DNA from: Oegoconia quadripuncta
Taxonomy: Eukaryota; Arthropoda; Insecta; Lepidoptera; Autostichidae
DNA: 64,000 nucleotides
Direction: 5' to 3'
Assembly: GCA_949316235.1 (NCBI GenBank)
Contig: OX438754.1
Coordinates: 7,301,501 to 7,365,500 of the forward strand
Shown: positions 1-14,400 of the stretch, piece after piece
How the letters are laid out: each line of letters opens with the position of its first letter
How positions within the stretch are numbered: position 1 is the stretch's first letter
Notes under the pieces: model-generated
Database searches by the model: none
Told to the model about the DNA's origin: nothing
What the model saw: the letters and a program-made list of their open reading frames with translations, nothing else
Position numbers and translations under genes: made by a program

Positions 1-2060
1 GTATGGAACCCTGCGGGACGCCCATGCAGACTGTGGACCCTGACGATGTGTTGCCACTGATATTAACCCTCTGAACTCTGCCACTCATATAAGAAATCAA
101 AAGGTCAATAGCACGGCCTGTTACACCATAATGACGTAATTTCCTGATTAAGATGTCATGATTAACGCAATCAAATGCCTTGGACAAGTCGCAGAACACT
201 CCTATTGCATCCCGAGAATCTTCCCAAGCTTCAAAAATATGTTGTAAGAGCTCGACACCTGCGTCGGTTGTCGAGCGGCCCCTAGTAAAACCGAATTGTT
301 TATGCGACATAAAATCGTTACTATAAAAATAAGCCGATAACTGAATTAATATAATTTTTTCAAAGATTTTACTGAGAGTCGGTAGTATTTATATAGGTCT
401 AAAATTAGAGGGGTCTGTTCTACTACCGGCTTTAAATAAAGGTATAACTTTACTGTGTTTCATCAAATCAGGAAATATGCCATCATCAATACATTTATTA
501 AAAATACAAGCTAAGTGTGGTGACACACAATCAATTATGGCGCTAATAATTTTTACTGATAAACCGTAAAGGTCGACAGTCTTTTTCTTGTCTAGAGATC
601 TAAATGCTTTTGTAATGTCTACAGGACTTATATGATGAAATTTAAAATGAGAATTACAAATCCCCACATTTTGTCTAAGTAGCGATTCAGCGAGTGTGGG
701 ACATGAATTAAGAGAATTTGTAGTCGAAATTGGAATGTTGGTGAAAAATTTTTCAAAAGCTTCTGCAACTTCTAAATGTGTTATTAAAATTTGATCGTTA
801 ATTTTTAGTCTAATATCGGTGTTGCGAGGCTTGACTTTTCCAGTTTCGCTATTTATAATTTTCCAAGTAGTCTTTACTACGTCTGCACTATTTTTTATTT
901 TGTTATTTATAAACTTTGCTTTTGCTGTAGCACAGACCCGCTTGAATGTTTTCGAATATTGTTTAACATATTCACTAAAACTTTCGCTGTTGTTATATGT
1001 CCTTTCTTCATAAAGATCATATAACTTATTCCTACTTTTATGGATTCCAACCGTCACCCAATCACTGAAAACGAGGGAATTATTGATTTTAATTGTTTTT
1101 GTTACAAAAACATTATTACTTTCAGTTTTCAACATTTCAAAGACTGATTTATATAATATATTTGGATCGTCACAGAACGGTAGATAATCCAGTTTCGCCG
1201 TCACATTACTCTTATATTGATCAAGCCGTGCATCAGTTACAGGCACATATGTGAAATCTCTTTTCAGTGTCTTTTCAACTGCTATATTAAAAATGGCTAA
1301 CTGACCACAGTGATCTGAACTTAATTTATTTAAAATAGATTTATCACTGGGCTGTAAATTTGAAAAAATATTATCAATGGAGGTAGCTGATGTAGAGGTA
1401 ATTCTAGTCGGCACTGAAAAAAGATTAACAAGGTTATAGCAAGTGAATAAAGATTTAAGCCTTCTACTTTGACTGCTATCCTCCAATATATTTATATTAA
1501 AATCTCCGCAAACCACAATGTATTTATTTGAATTACTAATTTTACAGAGTATTTCATCCATAATTTTTTCAAATAATTCATACGATGAAGAAGGGGGTCT
1601 GTATACGCTTAATACAGTAAGCCGAGCAAGTTCTACACAGGCTATTTCAATAGTTCGCTCAACAGAAAGGTTTACGATATCGGGACGCTCTTTAAATTTA
1701 ATATTGTTACGAATTAAAATAAGACTACCGCCTCGAATTGCTTTCGTCCTGCTGAACGAGCTTGCAATCTGGTACTCCTTGAAGCCGAACATGAGCTCAC
1801 ATTGTTTATACCAATGTTCCGTTATGCACAATATATCAGTTCCAGTGCAGCCCATGAACAGCTCCACTTCTAACTCCTTGCCACTCATACCCTGAATATT
1901 TTGGTGTACCAGATTAATAAATTTCTTATTTTTATAACATATTTTTCCAGACTTGTTTTGGGGAGTGGCAATACTCGTACCCCTATTTTTTATAACTATA
2001 TGTTTAATACTGCCAGAGGTAATCTCTGTTGTCTTATAATATTATATTGCTCCCCTCTAT
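1..2060 (-). mobile_element. LINE-J: Jockey-like non-LTR retrotransposon, ORF2 5' half with one stop codon
   Basis: This is the second ORF of a non-LTR retrotransposon, encoding the endonuclease that nicks target DNA and the reverse transcriptase that copies the RNA there. On the minus strand the frame is open from about 2045 down to 389. It shows the apurinic-type endonuclease motifs HQNIQG, ITEHW, YRPPSS, GDFN and SSDHCG in order, then the start of the reverse transcriptase (KVIPLFKAG, NFRPI). A single TAA at 389-391, directly after FRPI, interrupts it. Past that codon the same frame stays open to base 1 and contains QFGFTRGRSTTDA, FCDLSKAFDCVNHD and GVPQGSI. The window edge cuts it off before the catalytic FADD motif. 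The first in-frame ATG is at 1888, but HQNIQG lies upstream of it, so the ORF starts earlier. Four other copies of this family lie in the window. The upstream (5') boundary is uncertain. Confidence 0.88.
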
Positions 2061-2382
2061 ACAGCCCACAGTCAAAGACCACGTTTCAATGATCTCTACA
2101 AGAATAAGTATTTATTACTTGGGATATACTAACTATATACTTCAATATTTAAAAAAATATAGGCATGAAATAATCAAGCAACTTATCAAATCACCATTTT
2201 ACTATTCTGCAGTCGTGAAAGCAGAAAATAATTACAATGGTATAACCAATACATCTATCGCATTCAAACATATTGGAGGCCAAACATGTGAACTGTACAC
2301 TTGACTTGCTATTTTAATTAAAAAACGACTTATTGCCGCTACCCATTACATTACGGAAGATCGATATGAAATTAATATCGCA
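2061..2382. other. Region between LINE-J and the protease start codon
   Basis: This is the probable promoter and 5' UTR of the serine protease homologue, judged only by position. I see no convincing TATA box or initiator; the T/A-rich run around 2305-2325 is too weak to call. An ATG at 2366-2368 opens a short reading frame that overlaps the start codon at 2383 in a different frame, so it could act as an upstream ORF if it is transcribed. The adjacent LINE-J copy points away from the gene. Confidence 0.3.
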
Positions 2383-2455
2383 ATGCATTTTGTGGATATT
2401 GTGTTCGCGGTGGTGTTCAGCGTAGTAATAAATTTGCATTCAGTGCACAACCAAG
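2383..2455 (+). CDS. Protease homologue exon 1: start codon and signal peptide
   Basis: The ATG at 2383 opens 24 codons beginning [17 protein letters not shown], a typical secretory signal: a short polar start, a run of about twelve hydrophobic residues, then a polar end. The donor CAAG|gtatgt follows at 2456 and leaves phase 1, which is exactly what the exon 2 acceptor needs (the junction codon is Glu). This start was chosen because the alternative ATG at 2366 runs into a stop and has no hydrophobic segment in a usable frame. Confidence 0.8.
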
Positions 2456-5400
2456 GTATGTGAGTAATGCCAGAAGTTTCAAAATTCATCATGACCTTCT
2501 CCAGACTCCAGACCTCTCCAGATACCTCCCTGCAAAATTTCAATACGATGGGGTCAGAAGCTTAGTCATGAAAAGATAACAGAGTTACTTTCACATCTAT
2601 TAATAAATAAATATATATATTTTATGCACGACGGGTTCGTACTTGACCTCAATCACACCTGATGTTAAGTGAAGATGAGGTCGAAGGTGGAAGCGTACTA
2701 ATCCGGAAACCCCAACACATTTGGGGGACTGGCGATATTTGGAAGAATTACACTAATCTACTCCCGAACTAAGCTAAGATTGTACTATGGATTCTAAATA
2801 ACGGATAAACATACATAAACACACCTCGCGGGATACGAACCCGCAACCGTTAGTTTCGCTGACAGGGTCACTATCCACTACACTAATCGGTCGTTAAATC
2901 TATCTTATCTATGGATTTACTTGTACGTAGAGGTGATGTGGGAGGTGATTTTTGAACACTCAAGATATATCTCAGACGCAAAATATTTGGTGAAAACTGG
3001 GACATTTCGATTAAAAAGTCATTTTTAGGGTTCCTTTGTCAACAAGAAACCCTTATAGTTTCACCATGTCCGTTTGTCTATCTGTCCGTCCTCGGCTTAG
3101 CTCAGAGGCATTTAGTATTAAAAACTGTAATTTGGTATAATCTTTTTTGGAACACGTAATGATGATCTGTTTTTTATATTTGTACCCCATCGTATGGGGG
3201 ATGTCGTTGGATAGGTCGTTCAGAAATATTAGAACTTACCTTGAACAGTTTTCGATTCGTTTAGGAAATGTTAAGTTTTAAACTGCCCATTTTTATTATA
3301 GAGTCAAGTGTCCTCCCCCTGCCAGCTAAACTGTTGGTACTATATTAATTCTGTGCTGTTATATAAGTAATCTTTAGACGTTGATGAGTCTCTCTCTTCA
3401 ATTTAAGAGCTATGATCTTGTCGGTGGAGCCCTTTCCACACTTCTCTACATTTCGCCTTTTCGTTGACTTCCCGATACGACACGTTAATGAGTTGAAAAA
3501 GTTATAAAATGTACTTTGCATAGAAAATTAAGCAAAAGCCCCCTTCTGCGGACAAGCACGGAACCCTATACTGCGCGTGACCCAACATGCACTTGGATTT
3601 TTTTGAATTTATAATCCCCTAGTCAGCGAGAACTCTTCAACGGATTGAGAATATCAAAACTGACTTCACAATGGAGATGTCTGATTTTTCACGTAATAAT
3701 TTTTGGTAGTGTATTTTTATGTAATGTCTGATAGCAGAATAGTTATTTCTATTTTATTCGAATTCCATTTGCGATCCAAAATTTAAGACTTTGTTCGATG
3801 TTTTTGTCCATTATGAAATCTCGCAATACACACTAGACATCATGTAACTAAAAACAGCACTGTATTTATAATAAATAACAGATGCAACTCAAATGGAAAA
3901 CAGTTGTGCCAACCTAAGAACAACAAAAAACAAATTGAATGGAACCGTAAACAAATCATCAATTCCCGATACTTTTTTGACTGAATTTATCTAGAGCCAT
4001 TTGACACGACAATTTGCCCACACAAAGAGTTTTTACGGAGATTTTAAGTGTTACGTACTGGTCCTAAATCATCTTTGCATCAGAGAAAGTGTTAAAGAAA
4101 GATCCCATATCTTTACACGTCGTTTTTTAACGTCTTCAAGTTAAATTTAAAATTTATTTAGAAAATGCTTTCGAACCTCAAATATCGCCAGGACAGCTTC
4201 CCGATAATATTGACTTTTTTTAATAGAAGAAGCAGAAGCGCCGGCCGCGGCTGCAAATGTACCTATCGATGACGTCGAGGTATCGGCTGAACAAGACACC
4301 AGTCCGGCAGACAAACATACCTTTGTGGCATTAATTGAGTAAATCTTGTTTATTTTTGCTATAATCACATCTCCAGTCGATCGAATTGAACACACAAATT
4401 CAGCTGCTAGAGGATACTGGCGATAATCCATCAATAGAGCCCAGAGCGAATTGGTGGATTAGTGTCAGAGTAGCGGTCATCAGCTGCCTTCAATTGAAAC
4501 TTTTTTTTATCCACAACGTGTTAGCACTTGACCTCAATCACACCTAATGTTAAATGAAGATGAGGCCGAAAGTGATAGCGTACTGACCTGGAAACCCCGT
4601 GTTATTTGGGGGACTGGCTATCTTATTTCTGACAACCGGAACACAACAATGCTATTAACATTGCTGTTTGGCGGTAGATTTAGATAAGATGGTGGTAGCT
4701 AGCCAGGCGGACATTTAATATACCCTACCACCAACCAAACTGAGTACTAAAATAGATAACCGAGTAATAAAATACGGACCTCCGAAACGTAAACCCAATG
4801 TTGTTTAAATTGAGCCATGGAGGCGGTTATTTATATTTAACATTATCTAATCGAAATTCTTTAGTTTCGTTCTGTTTATGAATAATACGTAACTAGTAAT
4901 AAACAGTTCCAAAAATCATATATTAGGTACACATATTTAGAGCCATTTGCTATTTAATCCTTTGTAATATAGGCATTCCCACGGTCACATATGTAATGTC
5001 GGAAGCTTTACGCTGACCAAAGCGCAACCGCACGGCATTTAAATGGGAAACATGTCTTTTCATTGTTATCACAAATAAACCTAAATTAACCCAAAAGTAC
5101 ACATAATCCACCTTATTAACTAAAGTTATAAAGTAAGTAATTTATTACATCAAAAATTTAAATGTGAAAATAAGAGCCAAGTTCAATATTAAGCATATTA
5201 CATAAGTCGTCACTTCACTGATAAAAGAATTGAGATCTAAATGGATGCAAAGTTCTCTTTTATATAATTAATCTTTATTTACATTTCGTTTTTCATTTTT
5301 AAAATATTTTAACTTTTGTACACGCTATTACCCAGATGGGCGCGAATTTTAAGTTTCAATCTGAGGGATTTTAATAAATATAGCCAATGTTATGTGTGTA

Positions 5401-8400
5401 GTTTAAATAAATTTTGCGTAATTAAGGTATCAAAAGTATCTCCAAATGGTTCGTGTAATATTTATTATTATACAGAGCTGGTGCGTCGCCATTTCTCTGT
5501 TCTTGAACTTGGCTTGACACGCTACCGCGTGTCTTTGTGCAAACTTGTCAAAGTCAATAGCTTGTAGGTACATAGCGTATTACCTCTTGTCTTAGAAACA
5601 GCTAGAGGTATCAAGGGAAAAAGTAGAGGGCCTTATCTATTAGACTAAATGTATACCCGGACCTCCTACAACAAGAACATACTACTAAAAAGTAATATTA
5701 AAGTACTTCATATTGGCTTAGAAACATGAAATTCGAATGATTCAAAACACAACTACAAGAAAAAAATATGTCACCCATTTTTTTTTATTAAACATTAATT
5801 TTGCTGTCTATAAATACTTATGCTAGTTTGTCAATGGTGATATAGCGGCCTCAGGGCACGAGTCTTACTCGAAATTGACTGTTTTATTATGCCATGTAAT
5901 AATTATATTTTCCAGCATCGTGTTCACCGATGGGTCAAAGAAATCATGCACAGGAGCTGTTATTCACGACAACGTAGTCATCACAGCTGCTCATTGCTTG
6001 TTAGTATTTAAAAAGTTATACGTAATCAGACTCCAGACAAAATAAAAAATCTCCTGACAGACAGTTTATCATTGAGATTAACGCCGCTAGCAAGGCGTTT
6101 GGCTCGTGCTTTGATTAATCAGGCTATAATTAAATAAGACGTTTCACTTAAGTTCAAATTTGTCTTATCTCAAAATTGCAAAATTCGCATGTTTTTGGGC
6201 AACCTGTTGATTAAAAATAAAACTTAATATTTCAAACAGTTTTTGGGTTAATAGTAACACATTTATGAAACACAAAACACGCAGTGGAAAATTGGATTTT
6301 TAATAATACTTTTTCGTTATGTTTTGAGTGGAAAACTAATGTATTACCTTTTTTCAGATTAGTTTCATACAAAGGTAATTCATAAGTATTGACTCATCTA
6401 TGGATAAAACCATAGAGTGATAAAAAGTCGAGCCTGCATTCGTTCATCTTCCTGACTATATCACCACATATTTGCTATACAAATAATACATTTCCATAAA
6501 TGTATTATTATTTTCTTTTTCTTTATAGTTAACTGGATACGCATTTGACCACAATCTCACCTGATGGGAAGTGACGATGTATATGACGATTATAAACTAT
6601 TTCGTCAATCAGTACCAACCCATTGCATTGGTTAATACTCCTACTAAAGCAACTGTCCACAAAGTGTGTTTAGAGTGTCTTACCCCTTACAGACTAAACA
6701 TAATCTAATCATGTCTCTGTCACTATGCTTTACCTCATATGAATAATAAATAATTTATCCACACTCACATTGAGCTTTTTTTTTTTATATGAGAGGGCGG
6801 CAAACGAGCATGGGGGTCACCTGATGGAAAGCAATCACCGCCGCCCATGGACACCCGCAACACCAAAAAGGTCACAGATGCGTTTGAGGAAGGTGTAGGC
6901 TCGTTTCTTGAAGGTTCCAATGTCGTACTCGTTCGGGAATACCGCTGCCGGAAGTCCGTTCCACAGGGTGGTTGTACGTGGTAAGAAGTTTCTTGAGAAA
7001 CGTACAGTGGTAGTCTTCCACTCATCCAGGTGATGTGGATGGAAATTTAATTTAATTTAATTAGCTAAATCACATATTTATAAATGTATTTTACATTATC
7101 TATTACAGCATAGATTGCACCAATGAATATATACAGCCGGAGCTGACCTTATCCTTCGTTGTCATTGGGACTAAGAAAATGTTTGACGCAGGCTACGAGC
7201 AATATTTGCCTATAGAAAGAGTTGTTTCACATCCTAAATTCAAAGGTTTGTATGTACTGTTGAAATGTTTTATTATCATCATCAATCTCACCCAATGTTG
7301 GCTCACAGCCTTCTATCACTGGGATAGGGTAATGGTCCATAATCTACCACGCGAGCCCAGTGCGATTGGTGGATTTGTTAGACTAGTGGCCACATAACAG
7401 TGTTTATAAGTCGCTTGTGTAGGCCACCGACTTGGCTTAACGACTGCCTTTAATTTAAGTCAACGTAAACCGGCTATTAAACGTACCCTCCGAAGCACGA
7501 AAACATAATTTATTATTTTTTACAGAACAATCGGTATTAAAAAGTAGACTTTTGTGATTCATCATCAAAGCCTTACACATCCCCACTGTTGGGGCACAGC
7601 CTCCTCTCACTGGGATAGTAATGCAATCGGCCTTAATCAGCCACGTGGACCCAGCACAGTTGGTGGATTTATATTTTACTGTGGCAACTTGACAGCCACT
7701 GTTTTTACGTCGCCCCTGCAGGCAACCGACTGGGCTGGACGACTGCCTTTCAATTAAAGTCCGAAGCACTAAATACTCGTGTTAAAATAATACTAGTGGT
7801 CACCCATCCAAATTCTGACCGCAACATACATTGCTTGACTTCGCTAATGGAAACGAACAGCGAATGCGACTGCGCAACGAATGCTCTTATTAGTTTTTAC
7901 CATTTTCCCTACAGGATGGACAGCAGACCTAGCTCTTGTATACACATTCTCTGGCATGATGTCAGATAAACCTGGTAAACTCATCCCTCTAGCTGGTGAG
8001 AGGTCTGCAACTCCCGTGGACTCTAACGTCACTGTAATCAGTTGGGGGAAATGCAGTAATGACTTTGATGTAAGTAAACTCGTTTAACATATAGTCTTAA
8101 ATTCCTTCATTAGCTTCACAAGTCCCATTCAGGGTGATATTTTACATAGCTTTACTCTTTCTAACAGACTCCAAAAAAGAGGATAAACATAGTAATTTTT
8201 TTTATGTTTTACCCACATGTTCGTCAATTCTTAACCGATTTTGATTGTTGTTTTTTTGTTTGATAGGGTTAATCACAAGCCTGCCCTTAGACTACATAAC
8301 TTCATCGGGATCGTCATCGATTACGTTGACCAATGAGAAACCGTCAAATTGCCGAGCGAGCGATGAGTCAACCAATCACATGTCAGAACGTAACCGATGA

Positions 8401-11400
8401 CGATAACGATGAAATTATGTAATAGAACCCCTATTCCCAAATAAATTTGGGTAAGATCTGATGATGCACACCGAAGATAAAGAAAGGAACCTTACTGACG
8501 TCTATTGTTTTGTAAATTTTATTGACACCGATTTTTCCATGTGATTAATACAAGCACCTATTATAGTTCAAAGATAAAACAGAATGAGAGACAGAAATAA
8601 TATAATTTATATATGATATCGTATGAAGTAATTCGTACCACAAACGAAACTTTCTGAAGTCATAAAAAAGATTGAAATATCTTTAGAATTACTTTTTTTT
8701 TATGATTAACTGGATACGCATTTGACAAAAATATCACCTGATGGGAAGTGACGATGTGGCCGAAGATGAAGAACGCGATCTCAGTAGACATTCACCTGTA
8801 GTATTCACCCTGCTCTTGATGATCCTAAGGTTGTAGGATTCAGGAAATACTGATGCCGGAAGGGAGTTCCGTGCCTCAATGAAGAGTCGAACCGCTTAGT
8901 ACGCATGTTCGGTATGTTAAACACATGGTGGAATCCCTCCCCACGCCTAGTAGCCCAGGGAAAATACGGTAAAAAATTAGCTTAGCTAGACATAATTCAG
9001 AACCGACTTATATAATTGCTATCTTATAGAGGTATATTGGGGATGTAATTTTGAATAATTAAGCTTAAAAAAAACTAGAAAAGTCTAGATTTGTTTAGAA
9101 AACCCTAGTTTTAATTTGTATCTTAATAACAATAAATACTAACTAATATTTAATTAGGTAGACTTTTGTTAAACACGGTTAACTTATAGATGAATAAAAA
9201 ACTAAGCATGTTACAGTTAGGCATGCATGTGTTTTAGCTGAAAATTTCGCCCAGCTGCATTGCTTAAGAAATAATTTCCCTAAATGTTTTGAATTTAAAG
9301 AAATACCCATCAATTGAGATTTTTTTTTAAGAAACACATTTTTCTGCTTTTGCTTATTTAGTTACTTAGTACTTGCGTTTCTTAAAAATGCTTAATTTTT
9401 AGCAATTGTTACTACATTTCCAATACTTTATTAAACGTTTCAAGAAAGTCGCGGTTATCGTTTTTCCGAGGTCAAACCGTATTTTCCCCGGGCTATAGTA
9501 GTCCGAAGATGAAATGGCGATGGTGGAATAACGTTGTGAAATTCCAACACACACTCACCGAAGTGCATCCTGTAAAAGACTGAGAGACAGGCGACCTTGC
9601 GACGGTGTTCAGTTACTTTAATAAAATGAAATGCGAAGTCGATTTTACCAATGAAATTAAGGAGCAAATATATCAATAATAGGTTTACACGTACTGCATT
9701 TTTTTTGCAACAAATAAAATAACACGATGACTGTAACATTTGTAAGCTGGCTACACGACTCCACCAGAAATGTGAACTTCGCAAGACCTTCTTATATTGG
9801 AAATATTAAGGTCGTCGTGCGGCCGTGTGTACAATTAAATAATATATTGTATTTGTTGTACTAGCACCGCAAAGAAATATCGGTACAAAGTTCCTTCGAG
9901 GACCATCAAGCGGTAAGTACCTATTGATATCTGAATAATAGTGTAGTGTGAGGTTTTGACTTTACATAAATACATACATACGCCTGTTTCCCGTTGGTGT
10001 AGGCAGATACTATTAATTTCCAATTGCAACGATCCTGACATACTTTGTTTCTTCCAATCTCATCTAACGCTTCATACACGCTCTTCGGTTAGTGATTGAC
10101 GCACCTGACCTTTTGTGAGTACATCAGTCACTTGATTGACGTACGTCCTTCTTTGTCAACCTTTACCGACGTTTCCATTCATACTTTCGTTATTCTCCTT
10201 GTACTCATTCGTTCCATATTCCCAAACCACTTTAAAATACCCTCTATCTTACTCATTACGTCATTTTGCACGCTACACCTTTCTCTAATGAAACAATTCC
10301 TAAATAATTTCGTCAGTTTTATTTTCATTCCTTACTTTTTAAATTCTCCGTTCATAAGTATCAAAATGCTCTGTAGTTCCTCCGTTGACGTGGCAACTTT
10401 TGACTTTAGACTTGCAAGTTACCCACCAGACAACACTTAGTAATTTGTCATCAATCAGGGAGCAGTCGTTCCCCATAGAAATTAAAAATACCTAATCGAG
10501 GTTCGATAGAAGTCAAATGGTACCTACTGTTATAACAAACATAGAAAATGACCATCATTGGAGCTTTCTAGCACTATTATGTACAATTGCATTTCTGTAA
10601 GAGTTAATGAATATTTGCTGAAGTGCAAATATTTATGACACTTAAATGTGCAAAAGCATCTAGCAACGCGCCTTAGCGGTCACTGTCGAATTGGGTATGA
10701 CAGACAGAAAAGTCGCCGCTTGAGATAGAAGGGCGTAATTGACTTTAATTAAAATAGATACTTTATTGAAAATTGAAATCGGGCAATTATTTTAGTAACT
10801 TAAGTCACATAATTGTACGTAATTTCAACAACATTACTTGGAACATAAGTGAGAAAAACAGGAATATAAGTATTCTTAGAGACTACTTTGCAATTATTTT
10901 TTATCGGGTGAAATTTATGTATTCATAGGTATCTTGGAAACGGCCATTAGGTCAGAAATACGATCAATAATTATTACTAATTTTTCAATAAGGATGTGAT
11001 CTATACACAAAACGAACCCCATCCCGTTCAACTTAGATGTTTCAGCCTCTTAAGGAGTCCTTGTCTATATGGTGCAATAAAAAAATATTGCTGAACACAA
11101 CTGACCAATCTCATACCGTGGGTGTCGAAATAAAAGGACTTATTGTGAGTCAGTAGCACATAACATAAACTGAAAGCTATTCACTGTCCATTACACCAAT
11201 CGGACGTCAATTATTGAGAACTCCATACCAATGACAATGCGGCCTGTTACTGGTGTGATATACCAACACGGATTGATCCTATTCTATTGTGCCGGGAAAC
11301 ATACCGCAATTAATTAATGCATTTAATGTTCTGCTACCCATTACTGGTGTAATATACTAAGGCTGTTTGTTCCTATTCTATTGTGCCGGGAACCATACAG

Positions 11401-14400
11401 TCAATAATTGCACCCAATATTCTGCTGCCCATCACTGGTGTATTATACCAATACGGATTGAGCCGGGAATCACAGCAATATTTTAATAATTACTCACTTA
11501 TTTAAGGCAACAAAATTGTACATGAGGGAGAACACCGAGAAAAGAAACCGTTACCGTGGTCCAGATGCAGAGAGAAATGAACAGTTGGACAGAGTAATAG
11601 CAAAGATGGATAACGAGAAAACTCAATACCGTATAGAACAGGAAACGGGGCGCGAGCGACTGAAGCCATATTACCACCAGCGGGCACAGTCAAAGAAGAG
11701 AACAACGAAACGGACCAGCCGGTATCTGTCAATTGAGGAATTAGAAGACAAGGTATGCATGCTACATTCGTAAAATGTATACATATAAGCATACTCTATA
11801 ACATTGTTGTGTTTCTAATCTTTAGGTAGCAAAGTACTTTTGTATATAAATTTAGTTAAAGTGTGAATCAATAGATAGCGTTGATTAAATTTTATTTATT
11901 GTCTACATCGCGGTATTAAGATTTACCAATGTTTGCATAAGTTCGAAATGTAACTTTTTTATTCCCTATAAACCATGCTCACACGTTGAGATACATCCGT
12001 GGTTTTTTTTGAGTGTACGCACTAACCAACCCAGTCCCTAAATCCTGCTGTAGTGGGTATTTGTACAGTGGTGTGAGAGTTCCTTTCTTTTTGTAAAGTG
12101 GTCCTTAGCAGGGATTTTAAATCAAAAAAGAAGGGTGTCAGTATTTTAAAGCCTGTTTGTCTGTACGTGTCTGTGGCGTTATAGAAAACGACTGAAGTAA
12201 TTGGAAATTGTTTCTGATTTTCGTAAGCTGGTGAGATGATTCTTACCCATGCTTGATGTAAATTTTTTAACACGTGTATAATAATAGAAGGATTCTATAA
12301 AGTACTTATTCAGTTTCAGCTCAAACTATTAAGTTTTTAAGAATAGGTAGCTTTGAAAATCTAAAGGAAAATATTTTTAATTCTCGTGCATTCATATATT
12401 CACGATAGCAGAGATTACTAGCGCTACAGTATCTTATTACGTTACTGTAGCTTATGCTGAGTGGGCTCCAATTTAACTTTGCTGTTTGTTATACAAAGAA
12501 CGCCATCCAAAATGGTGTTCGATAAATATAAATAATTTGAGCTAGGAATGCATATCCGCATTTATGAACACGATTGTAGTATTAATCTACTTCTATTGTT
12601 GTCAATTTGTGTTGCTATTTACTACAATCACAAGCTCTGTCAGCAATATTATATCGTGTAGTATTGTTAGAAATGTTGTAGGTGCATTATTGTTACTATG
12701 CAAGTACCCCAGTTAGATATAAGTATATGTATAGTTCATTCCTTGAAACTACTCTATCGATTTACAAGCTTGTTAGAAAGTGAACAGATCACGTTGCACA
12801 TTATTGCATAAGAATCAGCCATGCAAGCAGAAGAATCAGTGAGTGTAGCTGTTAGTGAAGGGATTCGATATGAAGATCAAATGCTTACGTTTATTTGTGC
12901 TAATATCCACATCAGAGGGTTAATGGAATGTTATTTGAAAAAAAATATATTATGCAGAGGTATAAAATATCAATACCATTAGTTTCATTGATTTTCCTAT
13001 GCTGAATGGTAGGAAATAGTTTTATAATCTCCAGAATGTCAACTACTTAAGGTATCAAAATGGGCCAGGTGCAAACAGTACAACCAAAGATTTGATTACA
13101 TCCAAAATACGAAAAGAGTTTTTATGCGTAATATCTACAGAGTGCCTACATAATCGTTTTTTTATTTCTAGGAACTCCTAGGATCCAAAAATCGTCACCG
13201 CAAGCCTTTTCCTAGTAACAGAACCACCAAGAACAAAAGAAAACCGGCCAAAAGACAAACACGACTAAGAACGGTACATATTAATGCACTCTACTCTCTC
13301 TAAACCCAGGATCGTTTCAGGCCAGGGCAATTTAGAAAAAATGGTTTACTACGTGGGGAAACATTTTTACGCATTTTGTTATGATTCTATAGATGGAAAT
13401 ATTTATTTTATCCAATGTGATGAATCTTTAATTTAAAACATTATAGTTATTTCAGAATATAATAAAACAAAACTCACACAGAAAATACTGATTATTAAAA
13501 CTTCAATACTTACCTAATTCAAATATGACCAAAAAACAACATATTATCACAACATATAACAACATAAAAACAACAATAATATACATAACACATGGAGAAA
13601 TGAACAAGATATAGAAAATATTCAGGATATAGTGATCCAAAATACATCCTGTAGAAGTTCGGGTGCATATATGTAGATGAGATGCAGACGATTCCTATGG
13701 GCTACAATAAATAAATAATAAAGTAATTTAACAAAAATAATGAACGGCGTATAGGTAGATGGTTATGAAGACAAACACTTTGCATAGGAACGAACATACA
13801 CTTAATTCGAATACGGTTCAGTTTAAAGATTTTTACAAATGATTAGAACGCACACACATCTTAGCTGTCTGAGGCGAGAGATACGAGAGACAGCGAGCGA
13901 GTATTATCAACGTAATAATTATTAATGCTGACAATACAAATTATACCAATGCTAAGTACCTATAAATGATTACTTAATTGTAATAAAACATAAAATGTCA
14001 GGTGAGAGTAGGACTCGAACCATGAAAGTTTCATACGTAACAATATCATTGAGAACTACGAGCCTTTTAAGAGTATACTATACAATAGAAAGTAATAGCA
14101 AATACATTCTCATGAGACTGTAAAAAAATGAAGGTTTTAGTAGCATAAAAAATATGGCCATTTATGCCGCATAAATCTAAACCTATAGATAGATTTGTAC
14201 TTGAAATTTGGCACGAAGACGCAAATGAAGGAAAAAATCCGAAAAGAAAGTTATATTCCCGGTTAATTTCATAGAGCGTCTACATATAACTACATACTTA
14301 ACTTTGTCACTTTTCTAGGTTTATCAATGGCAATTTAAGTATACGAAACCTCCAGGACACTGCTTTACATTATTAAAGACGAATATCGTTTTCTCACGAC

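Noticed and set aside
2300..2330. TATA box for the protease gene
   Set aside because: The T/A run is not distinguishable from background in this AT-rich sequence.
4147..4434. Minus-strand 95-codon open frame
   Set aside because: It is the shadow of protease exon 2, whose plus-strand reading fits splice phase and protein family.
7246..7255. Donor gtatgt at 7250 for exon 4
   Set aside because: It is a better consensus but shifts exon 5 out of the frame that contains the DLAL and SWG motifs.
10096..10440. Plus-strand 114-codon open frame
   Set aside because: It is the antisense of a retroelement coding end; the minus strand has the recognisable motif.
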